From Megaustenia siamemsis (taxonomy: Eukaryota; Mollusca; Gastropoda; Stylommatophora; Ariophantidae): a stretch of 64,000 bases of DNA. The position numbers and the translations under genes are program-made. Shown here piece by piece: positions 9,770 to 20,300 of the stretch. The DNA is taken from contig JAVIAB010000101.1 of the NCBI GenBank assembly GCA_032433765.1, forward strand, positions 58,007,592-58,071,591, written 5' to 3'. Numbering within the stretch: position 1 is the first letter of the stretch; every line of letters starts with the position of its first letter. Below the pieces are notes generated by a model. That model did no database searches, was not told where the DNA came from, and saw nothing but the letters and a program-made list of their open reading frames with translations.

Positions 9770-11985
9770 CTGAAGAAGGGGAAGAAAAAGAAGTGGATGA
9801 AGAAGAAAAAGTTGAAGAAGAAGAATGGGGAATATGAAGGAAAACAAAGAAGGGGAAGTAAAAGAAGTGGACGAAGACGAAAAAGTTGAAGAAGAAGAAA
9901 GGGGAATATGAAGGAAAACAAAGAAGGAGAAGCAAAAGAAGTGGACGAAGACGAAAAAGTGGACAAAGAAGAAGGGGAAGATGAAGGAAAACAAAGAAGG
10001 GGAAGAAAAAGAAGTGGACAAAGAAGAAAAAGTGGACAAAGAAGAAGGGGAAGATGAAGGAAAACAAAGAAGTGGACGAAGAAGAAAAAAGTGGACAAAG
10101 AAGAAGGGGAAGAAGAAGAAGAAGGAAGAAGAAGAATGGGAAGAAGAAGAAAGAAAAGAAGGGAAAGAAGAAGAAAAAGTTGAAGAAGAAGAAGGGGAAG
10201 AAAATGGAAGAAGAAGAAGAAGAAGAAAAAGAAGGGAAAGAAGAAGAAAAAATTGAAGAAGAAGAAGGGGAAGAAAATGGAAGAAGAAGAAGAAGAAAGA
10301 AGAAAAAGAAGGGGAAGAAGAAGGAAGAAGAAGAAAGGGAAAGGGAAGAAAAGGAAGAAGACGAAAAAGGGGAAGAAGAAGGAAGAAAAAGAAGAGGAAG
10401 AAGATGAAGAAGGGGAAGAAGAAGGAAGAAAAGGAAGGGGAAGAAGAAGGAAGAAAAAGAAGTGGAATAAGAAGAAAAAGGGGAAGAAAAAGGAAGAAAA
10501 AAGGGGAAGAAGAAAAATAAGGAAGAAAAAGAAAGGGAAAAAGAAAGAAGAAAAAGAAGGGGAAGAAGAAGAAAGGGAAAGGGAAGAAAAGGAAGAAGAC
10601 GAAAAAGGGGAAGAAGAGAGCAGAAGAAAAAGTTGAAGAAGAAGAAGGAAGAAGAAGAAAGGGAAAGGGAAGAAAAGAAAGAAGAAAAAGAAGGGGAAGA
10701 AGAGAGCAGAAGAAAAAGTTGAAGAAGAAGAAGGAAGAAAAAGAAGGGGAAAGGAAGAAGAAGGAAGAAGAAGGAAGAAGAAGGAAGAAGAAGACAAAGG
10801 GGAATAAAAAGGAAGAAAAAGAAGGGGAAGAAGAAGGAAGAAGAACAAGTTGAAGAAGAAGGAAGAAGAAGAAAGGAAAAAGAAAAAAGAAGGGAAGAAG
10901 AAGGAAGAAAAGAAGGGGAAGAATAAGAAAGAAAAAAGGGAAAGAAGAAGAAAGAAAAAGAAGGGGAAGAAGAAGAAAGAAAAAGAAGGGGAAGAAGAAG
11001 AAAGAAAAAGGGAAAGAAGAAGAAAGAAAAAGAAGGGGAAGAAGAAGAAAGAAAAAGAAGGGGAAGAAGAAGAAAGAAAAAAAGGGGAAGAAGAAGAAAG
11101 AAAAAGAAGGGGAAGAATAAGAAAGAAAAAAGGGGAAGAAGAAGAAAGAAAAAAAGGGGAAGAAGAAGAAAGAAAAAGAAGGGGAAGAAGGAAGGAAAAA
11201 AAGAAGGGGAAGAAGAAGAAGAAAGAAAAAGAAGGGGAAGAAGAAGAAAGAAAAAAAGGGAAGAAGATGAAAGAAAAAGAAGGGGAAGAAGATGAAAGAA
11301 AAAGAAGGAAGAAGAAGGAGAAAGGGAAGAAGAAGCAAAAGAGGAGGAAGAAGGAAGAAAAAAAAGTGGAAGAAGAAAAAGAACGGGAAGAAGAAGGATG
11401 AAAAAAAGGGAAGAAGAAGGAAGAAGAAAAAGTTGAAGAAGAAGAAGGAAGAAAAAGAAGGGGAAGAAGAAGGAAGAAAAAGAAGGGGAAAAGAAGGAAG
11501 AAAATGAAGGGGAAAAATAAGACATAAGAAGAAGAAGGGGAAGAAGAAGAAGAAAGAAAAAAGGGAAAGAAGAAGAAAGAAAAAGAAGTGGAAGATGAAG
11601 AAAGAATAAAAGGGGAAGAAGATGAAAGAAAAAGAAGGGGAAGAAGAAGAAAGAAAAAGAAGGAAGAAGAAGGAGAAAGGGAAGAAGAAGAAAAAGAGGA
11701 GGAAGAAGGAAGAAAAAAAAGTGGAAGAAGAAAAAGAGGAGGAAGAAGGAAGAAAAAAAAGTGGAAGAAGAAAAAGAACGGGAAGAAGAAGGATGAAAAA
11801 AAAAGGGGAAGAAGAAGGAAGAAGAAAAAGTTGAAGAAGAAGAAGGAAGAAAATGAAGGGGAAAAAGAAGAAATAAGAAGAAGAAGGGGAAGGAGAAGAA
11901 AGGGGAAGGAGAAGTAGGGGAGAGGAAGTGGAAGAAGAAAAAGGGAAGAAGAGGATGAGAAAGAAGAAAGTAGAATGAGATTGTG
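9770..11985. repeat. 2.2-kb homopurine/homopyrimidine tract (GGGGAAGAAGAA-type)
   Basis: Over about 2.2 kb the + strand is almost only A and G, built from GAAGAAGAAAG, GGGGAAGAAG and GGAAGAAGAAG modules. The long open frames on both strands (Lys/Glu/Arg on one, Phe/Ser/Leu/Pro on the other) follow from the absence of stop codons and are not genes. It lies about 2 kb upstream of the UNC45 start codon. Mirror-symmetric purine tracts of this kind can form triplex (H-DNA). Confidence 0.95.
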
Positions 11986-11990
11986 CCTCT

Positions 11991-12132
11991 CTTATTTCTG
12001 ATTTCCTTGCACTTCAATCAGATTTGCCCTGTCGTTTTCACAGGCAAACACATTTAATACATCTCCTTATTTCTGATTTCCTTGCACTTCAATCAGATTT
12101 GCCCAGTCGTTTTCACAGGCAAACACATTTCA
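11991..12132. repeat. Tandem duplication of about 69 bp
   Basis: Two adjacent copies share TCTTATTTCTGATTTCCTTG-like sequence, CACTTCAATCAGATTTGCCC and GTCGTTTTCACAGGCAAACA with very few differences. The following stretch to about 12366 holds nothing I recognise. Confidence 0.9.
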
Positions 12133-12365
12133 CACACTTCTTTATTTAAATTTGGATCTCTCCATAGATCTCTTGTCATTCCTAATCTCTCTGCTCAGTA
12201 ACTGCCTAGCAATGCTATTGTTTGCATCCTTTTAACAAGTCTCAACTACCTTAGTCGCCAGCTTCCTAGAATTGTCTGATGTGATCTTTTGCATGTGCAA
12301 AACATATATATCCTTTGGCGCCTTGACAGACGATTTAGTGCAAGCAATAATGATAAGTCAGTAGT

Positions 12366-13015
12366 TTGGTACAAGTTTTAGTGTCTTATGCTGGATGTTG
12401 TTTCACTGAACAGCTTCTCTTGTGGCTGAATCTGTCAATATTGGATAGACAGATCCGTCCACAAAATGAACAAGATGTATTCATGCTGCCTGGTCTCATC
12501 TCTTTCTCCTGCGCCGTTTGTCTTCTGAATATGATAGCACTGCCTCGAAAGTTGCTGTGCCATTTTTTATATTTGTTTTCCATGTGCTACAATCTGCAGC
12601 CATATCTTCCCAGTTTCTTTCACTGATAGAGAAATCATTCACGGAAGCCTTGCAAATATCCTTATATCTCAGCACTGGTCTGCCCTTTGGTCTCTTTCCA
12701 TCCTTAACTTCGCCATGCAATATTTGTTTGGGAATACGATTATTTGTCATTCTTCTTTCATGACCAGCCATTTTAGTCTACGACTCCTATGTGTTGCCAT
12801 GATGGGTGGGAGTTTGGCTTGTTGTAAGACATTAGAGTTTGTTACTTTGTCCTGCCATTTGATGTTCATAATCTTTCGAAGCCAATGCACATGAAAGCTG
12901 TTGAATCTTTTCTCTAGCCCTGCATAAGTTGTCCAAGTTTCTGATCCGTATAGAAGTGTACTAAGCACACAACTTTGGTAAATTTGAATCTTAGTTCTGA
13001 GTGTTAGTTTGGTAT
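12366..13015 (-). pseudogene. LINE ORF2 C-terminal fragment with terminal zinc finger
   Basis: Read on the - strand the order is LLYGSETWTTYAGLEKRFN (end of the RT thumb), LRKIMNIKWQDKVTNSNVL, a frame change, RIPKQILHGEVKDGKRPKGR, RYKDICKASVNDFSI, and after another frame change a zinc-finger-like CSFCGRICLSNIDRFSHKRS. This is the usual tail of non-LTR retrotransposon proteins ending in a CxxCG..C..H motif. A second copy of the family lies on the + strand at 28560-29090. It is 5'-truncated and frameshifted. Confidence 0.85.
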
Positions 13016-13069
13016 TGGCTTATACTCTATCTTTAAGTTTACCAGATGTAGACACTGCTTTTCAGATTC

Positions 13070-13240
13070 GGGGATAAAACTATATGAGCCACTGCAAGAA
13101 TTACAAAAGACTGTAAAATTTATACAGGAAACGACATTGCAGATATAGACAATACTTCTGGCGAACAAAAAATAGATTCGGGGATGTATTTCTTCTTCAA
13201 GGGAGACAAAAACAAAATATGTAAGATAGAGAAATATAAG
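13070..13240 (+). mobile_element. LINE fragment, RNase H-bearing family 3' end
   Basis: On the + strand it encodes KLYEPLQELQKTVKFIQETT. The - strand copy at 33936-34640 has KLYGPLQELQKTAKFIQEMI behind an RNase H domain. The 3' part with GCGAACAAAAAATAGATTCG resembles the end of that copy. Only the distal tip is present. Confidence 0.6.
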
Positions 13241-13317
13241 CATAGAAAAATATATTCACTAACACCATATTCCCAATATGTTTAGCAAGGCAGGAGAGGG
13301 AAACTTTGCTTTAAAAG

Positions 13318-13575
13318 CTTCAGTGGCTGAGTGGTTAATGTGCTCACTTCTTGATCAGAAGAGTTTGGGTTCGATTTCCACAAGTGGCAGATTTTTTTTT
13401 TTTCACATTCAAGCTCTGGGTTCATCCTGCCTCAGGAATGGCAACAGGAGTTTGTTCTGGGAAGTGAAGGCTGCCTGGTGTGATGCTGACCACATCACTC
13501 CAAAATGTGCAGTGGTCTCAGAAAAACATGGTCGTTAACTCTATATACGCCTAGTAAGGCATGGAGGAAACTTTT
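13318..13575 (+). mobile_element. tRNA-derived SINE
   Basis: The head has a Pol III A box (TGGCTGAGTGG, about 13324) and B box (GGGTTCGATTTCC, about 13367), spaced as in a tRNA, followed by an oligo-T stretch and an unrelated body of about 180 bp. The SINE at 25569-26041 has a different head and body, so this is a separate family or subfamily. Confidence 0.75.
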
Positions 13576-13639
13576 ACGTTGCATTAAGTATGTTGCAAAA
13601 ATAACACATATGGCCTAAATATAATTAATATATAATGAT

Positions 13640-14019
13640 GAATGAAAAGACGATTAGAGGCTACAGAGATGGGATTTCTCAGAAGAATGTTGAAAGTTCC
13701 CTGGACAGCTAAAAAGACCAATGAGGAAGTTCTCAAAGAAGCCAACACAAAAAGGGAGCTCTTAAAAAAACATCAGAAAGAAGCAATCAACATTTTTCAG
13801 GCACATCATGAAAAGAGGAAAGTTGGAATACTTGGTTACAACTGGCAAAATAAAAGGAAAGAGAGATCGCAGGCGATAAAGAGAGAAAATACTGGATAGC
13901 TTGGTGTCATGGCATGGAAAACAGTCAACAACAGAACTGATACGATGCAATGTAGATAGAAGATTGTAGAGGGACATGATCACCTACGCCAACCGGTATG
14001 GCACATGATGATGATGATG
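13640..14019 (+). pseudogene. LINE ORF2 C-terminus with target-site duplication
   Basis: Encodes MGFLRRMLKVPWTAKKTNEE, NTKRELLKKHQKEAINIF and, after frame changes, a degraded distal part, ending in an ATG tail. The copy is flanked by the direct repeat ATATAATGAT at 13630-13639 and 14020-14029, which I read as its target-site duplication. Relatives are at 24881-26066, 30334-31207 (-) and 36313-36775. The insertion lies only about 100 bp before the UNC45 ATG. Confidence 0.85.
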
Positions 14020-14093
14020 ATATAATGATCCAAACATTTGCTTTACACAATGGATGACAGTTGTTTGTAGTTAATGAAGTGATGTCTTTTCAG

Positions 14094-14122
14094 ATCACCA
14101 ACAGTTTGTCACCATCGTCAGT
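14094..14122 (+). promoter_or_regulatory. UNC45: Probable UNC45 5' leader end and splice acceptor
   Basis: A pyrimidine stretch and CAG (TGTCTTTTCAG, ending at 14093) lie 29 bases before the ATG. They look like a 3' splice site joining an upstream non-coding exon. I cannot identify that exon or a promoter. The alternative is that transcription starts nearby and the AG is chance. Confidence 0.4.
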
Positions 14123-14324
14123 ATGACAGACCCTGCCAAGTTCAGAGAGAAAGGGAATGAGCTCTTCCAGTCAGGGAAATATGAAGATGCCCTGTCCAGT
14201 TATACCCAAGCTCTGGACTCTGGCCCACTCAAAGACTTTGACAAGTCTGTGCTGTACAAGAACATGGCTGCTTGTTATCTTAAGCTGGGACAGTACCAGG
14301 AGGCTGTTGAATATGCCAGTTTGT
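14123..14324 (+). CDS. UNC45: UNC45 coding exon 1 (residues 1-67)
   Basis: Begins at ATG 14123 (MTDPAKFREKGNELFQSGKY) and holds TPR 1 and most of TPR 2 (SVLYKNMAACYLKLGQYQEA). The donor I chose is GTAAGA at 14325. It leaves one base that joins CT at 15133 to form Ser and keeps the frame (YAS-L-S-LDLTPND). A donor at 14314 (GTTTGTG after GCCA) would also be phase-compatible but is far weaker. Reading past the donor stops at TAA after 8 codons. The last ten bases (GCCAGTTTGT) recur throughout intron 1. Confidence 0.92.
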
Positions 14325-17300
14325 GTAAGATTGTCATGATGTTATAATGAGAGTAGCCAGTCTGTGTAAGATTGTCATGATGTAAGTGTGTGATAATTAT
14401 ATAGTGAGGGCTGCCTGTTTGTGTAAGGTTGTGATGATGTTATGGTGAGGGTAGCCAGTTTGTGTATGATTGTGATGATGTTATTGTGAGGGTAGCCAGT
14501 TTGTGTAAGATTGTGATGATGTTATTGTGAGAGTAGCCAGTTTGTGTAAGATTGTGATGATGTTATTGTGAGGGTAGCCAGTTTGTGTAAGATTGTGATG
14601 ATGTTATTGTGAGGGTAGCCAGTTTGTGTAAGATTGTGATGATGTTATAGTGAAGGTAGCCAGTTTGTGTAAGGTTGTGATGATGTTATAGTGAAGGTTG
14701 CAAGTCTGTGTAAGATTGTGATGATGTTATAGTGAGGGTAGCCAGTTTGTGTAAGGTTGTGATGGTGTTATAGTGAAGGTAGCCAGTTTGTGTAAGATTG
14801 TGATGATGTTATAGTGAGGGTAGCCAGTTTGTGTAAGATTGTGATGATGTTATAGTGAGGGTAGCCAGTTTGTGTAAGATTGTGATGATACTATAATGAG
14901 AGTGGCCAGTCATGTAAGATTGTGATGATGTTATAGTGAGGGTTGCAAGTTTGTGTAAGATTGTAATGATGTTATAGTGAAGGTTGCAAGTCTGTGTAAG
15001 ATTATGATGTTGTTATAGTGAGGGCTGACAGTCTGTGTAAGATTGTCATGATGTCTTATGTAGTTAAAAATGTGTTAAGTCTCAATCTGTGATGTGTACA
15101 ATTGATGTTTCACTCCTTGACTTTTACAACAGCTTTAGACTTAACACCAAATGATCCAAAAGCCCTGTTCAGAAGGTGTCAAGGATATGAAAGCCTGGGA
15201 CAAGTGGAGAATGCCTACAAAGATGCAGTCCTGCTGATCAAAGTTGACCCACAAAACACAGCTGCTAAGCCAGTCTATGCCAGACTGAACACGGACATGC
15301 AGAAAAAGGTATTCATTAATCAGTTACAGATGTCTTGTATATATGTGGTCTTTGTCATCCTTGTCCAATATCAGAGTACCTCATGTTACATTTAAGTGGT
15401 AGTAATTTTTACTGCAGTATAGTAAATGGGTGAGTTGCAGATAGGTATCATAATTAAGGGTTAATAGCTAATTATGATGCTGTATGTAGTCAATACGATG
15501 GTTATATGTTGGACATGTGATGAGAAAAGATAGTAACCAAATAGCAAAGCAATCCCTCATGTGGGAAACAACAGGTAAGAGGAAAAGAGGAAGACCCAGA
15601 GAGACACTGAGAAGAACATTGATTAGAGAGGCAAGAGCAGCAGGATACGGCTCCCTCAAAGAGATAGAGCTGCTTGCACAGAACAGAGACAAATGGCGAG
15701 ATTTGATAAAATATCTTTAAAAGAATTGAAAACTGCTAGAACAAAAACTCAGATAAGAGAGGGGGTATCTTGGATTACGCCCTATGGGCCGGCTACGGCT
15801 CGAAAGGTCAATATATTGATAGATAGATGTAGTCAATCACAGATAGATATCATAATTAAGGGTTAATAGCTAATTATGGTGCTGTATGTAGTCAATAGAG
15901 GTAGAAAACTCCAACATCAACGAGCTACTCTTCGCAGATGACCAATGCCTAATATATGAGGATGAAAACCTGCTACAACAGCATTTAGCATCTCTAGATA
16001 AAAACTGCACAAACTACAGTATGAAAATTAACACAGCGAAAACAGAGGCTATAAGAATAAGCAAAGAGATAGAATACCAAATGAAACCATAAGAAAAATG
16101 GTAGGAACTAAACCCTGCCAAGAATATATAGAACAACAACTTAAATGGTTTGGCCACCTGGTCAGAATGAATTCTCACCAATCACCATCAAGGGCGTTCT
16201 TCTCGAGAATGCAGGGAAAAAGACCAAGAGGAAGACCCAGAAGAAGATGGATAGATGCAGTGACAGAGACATGTAACAACAAAGGAAAATCACTAATTCA
16301 GACAGTTCGAACAGCACAAGAACGACAAATGATATAAACCACGACACCTTTTGGGTATCAGTGAAAAGAGAAAAGAAGAAGATGGATAGATGCAATGACA
16401 GAGACATGTAACAACAAAGGAAAATCACTAATTCAGACAGTTCGAACAGCACAAGAACGACAAATGATATAAACCACGACACCTTTTGGGTATCAATGAA
16501 AAGAGAAAAGAAGAAGATGGATAGATGCAATGACAGAGACATGTAACAACAAAGGAAAATCACTAATTCAGACAGTTCGAACAGCACAAGAACGACAAAT
16601 GATATAAACCACGACACCTTTTGGGTATCAATGAAAAGAGAAAAGAAGAAGATGGATAGATGCAATGACAGAGACATGTAACAACAAAGGAAAATCACTA
16701 ATTCAGACAGTTCGAACAGCACAAGAACGACAAATGATATAAACCACGACACCTTTTGGGTATCAATGAAAAGAGAAAAGAAGAAGATGGATAGATGCAA
16801 TGACAGAGACATGTAACAACAAAGGAAAATCACTAATTCAGACAGTTCGAGCAGCTCAAGAACGACAAATGATATAACCACGACACCTTTTGGGTATCAA
16901 TGAAAAGAGAAAAGAAGAAGATGGATAGATGCAATGACAGAGACATGTAACAACAAAGGAAAATCACTAATTCAGACAGTTCGAACAGCTCAAGAATGAC
17001 AAATGATATAAACCACGACACCTTTTGGGTATCAATGAAAAGAGAAAAGAAGAAGATGGATAGATGCAATGACAGAGACATGTAACAACAAAGGAAAATC
17101 ACTAATTCAGACAGTTCGAACAGCACAAGAACGACAAATGATATAAACCACGACACCTTTTGGGTATCAATGAAAAGAGAAAAGAAGAAGATGGATAGAT
17201 GCAATGACAGAGACATGTAACAACAAAGGAAAATCACTAATTCAGACAGTTCGAACAGCACAAGAACGACAAATGATATAAACCACGACACCTTTTAGGT

Positions 17301-20300
17301 ATCAATGAAAAGAGAAAAGAAGAAGATGGATAGATGCAATGACAGAGACATGTAACAACAAAGGAAAATCACTAATTCAGACAGTTCGAACAGCTCAAGA
17401 ACGACAAATGATATAAACCACGACACCTTTTGGGTATCAATGAAAAGAGAAAAGAAGAAGATGGATAGATGCAATGACAGAGACATGTAACAACAAAGGA
17501 AAATCACTAATTCAGACAGTTCGAACAGCACAAGAACGACAAATGATATAAACCACGACACCTTTTGGGTATCAATGAAAAGAGAAAAGAAGAAGATGGA
17601 TAGATGCAATGACAGAGACATGTAACAACAAAGGAAAATCACTAATTCAGACAGTTCGAACAGCACAAGAACGACAAATGATATAAACCACGACACCTTT
17701 TGGGTATCAATGAAAAGAGAAAAGAAGAAGATGGATAGATGCAATGACAGAGACATGTAACAACAAAGGAAAATCACTAATTCAGACAATTCGAGCAGCT
17801 CAAGAACGACAAATGATATAACCACGACACCTTTTAGTATCAGTGAAAAGAAGAAGAAGAAGAAGAAGATGTAGTCAATCAGATTCCCTATTGATGTAAG
17901 TCTAATGTCTGATAGTTCAGCCATATAGAAGTTGTTAACTTTATGCTGAATGTATTCAGATTACCTGTCAATGTATGCCTAGATTACCTGTCAATGTATG
18001 CCTAATGACAGATATAGTCAGTTGGCTACAACACACATTCACCCTGTTCATTCTGTGCTCAAAACTGTCAATCCAGCACTGATAGAATCAACCTTGAGAG
18101 AATCACTTAAACAACAACCAGCATAATACACACAAATATTACCAAAATACTGACAAATTATGATTGCTTAACTGTCCTTCAAGACACCAAAGGCCATCTA
18201 TCTATCTTTTGTTTGCTTGACATTCTATTCTATTCTATTCTATTCTATTCTATTCTATTCTATTCTATTCTATTCTATTCTATTCTATTCTATTCTATTC
18301 TATTCTATTCTATTCTATTCTATTCTATTCTATTCTATTCTATTCTATTTGGTTCTGTTGTACTCTACTCCTACTCCTACTCATGAAATCAGTTTCATTG
18401 CAGTTGCTGCATCCCCATATCAGTTCCACCGCCTGTCCCAGCATTTTTTGAAGTGTTTGCAGACCGATTGTTCCTGTAAGGTGTTGATTATAGATACATC
18501 TTCTTTTCCCACTAAACACTCAGGATCAACCGGATCCTTTTTCCACCTTTAGACATCCCAGTCATTCAATGTATACATCCTTGTCCCACCCATCCTCCCC
18601 TTCTCTTAAGGAGTGAAGAACAAAGTTGGCAATGTCCTCTTTGTCCAGAGTAAGGCCACACTCAGTGTCAGAGCTGCCAGTGAGTGCATCGGCTATTTCC
18701 TTATCATGTACACTGGCGTGCCTGGACAGTGTACCCAGGTTAATGCACTCACTGTAGACCCATCTAAGAAATGCATCCACTCCTGTTGCAGACACTGTCT
18801 GCCAATCGTCTGTAGCATGCTTTGCGAGTCCGTTACCAAGAATGTATGATCTACGTTCTGTGTAACTAACCATGTTACCGTCGCCGTTGTTACTTCTATC
18901 TCCATTCTCATGCTGGACACCGTAATGCTACACTTGCCAGATTCTCTAGCCACTTCTCTGTCATGTTGGTATGCCACAAAACCCCAACCACTGTGCTATC
19001 CACTGGATTCGTCTATTTAACATTATATCTGTAATGACATTTCTTTTTTGAATTATACTGTTTTTTGTTTTGTCTACTTCTTCTTCTTCTTTCCTTCCTC
19101 GTCTGCCTTTCAGCGTCGAGGGGAGATATAATTTGCAGTCTTTTGCACTTCTTTTCGCCTCTGCTGCTGTTATGTTTCCTAATGCTTCTAATATTCCATC
19201 GACCCACCTTTTTCGTGGTCGACCCTTGGGTTTAGTGTTCTCACAACGTTTGTTGAAGGCTCGTTGTGTTGTGTTTTGTTCTTTCTGCCTTGTCACATCA
19301 CCAAACCATTTTATCTGTTGTTTCCTTATATATTCTATGGCGGGGGCTATTCCTAGCTTTTTTCTCAGTTCTTCATTTCTGATCTTATCTCTCAGACTGT
19401 TTCCTGTCAATCGACTAACACATTTCATCTCTGTAGAGGTTATTTTTCTTATTGTTCTTGTATCTAGGGTTCAGGTCTGGCATTGGTAGCACAACGTTGG
19501 GATGAAGATTGTATTGTATAGTGCTCGTTTTGCCTCCAGAGTTATTTCCCTGTTGGACAATAGTGGTGATAACTGTCCCTTGATTTGACAAGCTTTGTTG
19601 CATCTTGATTCTATCTCTGCTGTTTGAGAATTATCATTTGTCATTTGACTTCCTAGGTATTTGAATTGTTTTTGAAAAATGTTTTGTTTTGTAGTTCTTG
19701 CAAAGGCCCATATAATTTTTAAGGCCCATGGGTTTTCCTCTGTTCACTATATTCAATACAGTCTTGAAGTATGTGTTCAACAGTTTGGGACATATGTCCA
19801 CACATTCATGTGTTGAGGTGCCAATCTTGAATTTTGTATACATGTGTTGAGGTGCCAATCTTGAATTTTGTATACATGTGTCTGAGGTACCATAGGTGTC
19901 AATCTTGAATTTTGTATACATGTGTCTGAGGTGCCAATCTTGAATTTTATATTCATGTGTCTGAGGTGCTAATCTTGAATTTTGTATACATGTGTCTGAG
20001 GTGCTAATCTTGAATTTTGTACACATGTGTCTGAGGTGCTAATCTTGAATTTTGTACACATGTGTCTGAGGTGATAATCTTGAATTTTGTACACATGTGT
20101 CTGAGGTGATAATCTTGAATTTTGTATTCATGTGTTGAGGTATCAATCTTGAATTTTGTACACATGTGTCTGAGGTGCCAGTCTTGAATTTTGTATTTAT
20201 GTGTTGAGGTGTCAATCTTGAATTTTGTATTCATGTGTCTGAGGGGCTAATCTTGAATTTTGTATTCATGGGTCTGAGGTGCTAACCTTGAATTTTGTAT

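Noticed and set aside
9720..12017. Long Phe/Ser/Leu/Pro and Lys/Glu/Arg open frames
   Set aside because: These are translations of a homopurine/homopyrimidine tract that lacks stop codons; there are no conserved motifs.
16162..17924. Apparent membrane-protein repeat ORFs on the - strand (VSWFISFVVLVLFELSELV units)
   Set aside because: Antisense reading of a 135-bp array of a LINE 3' end; openness follows from the length being divisible by three.
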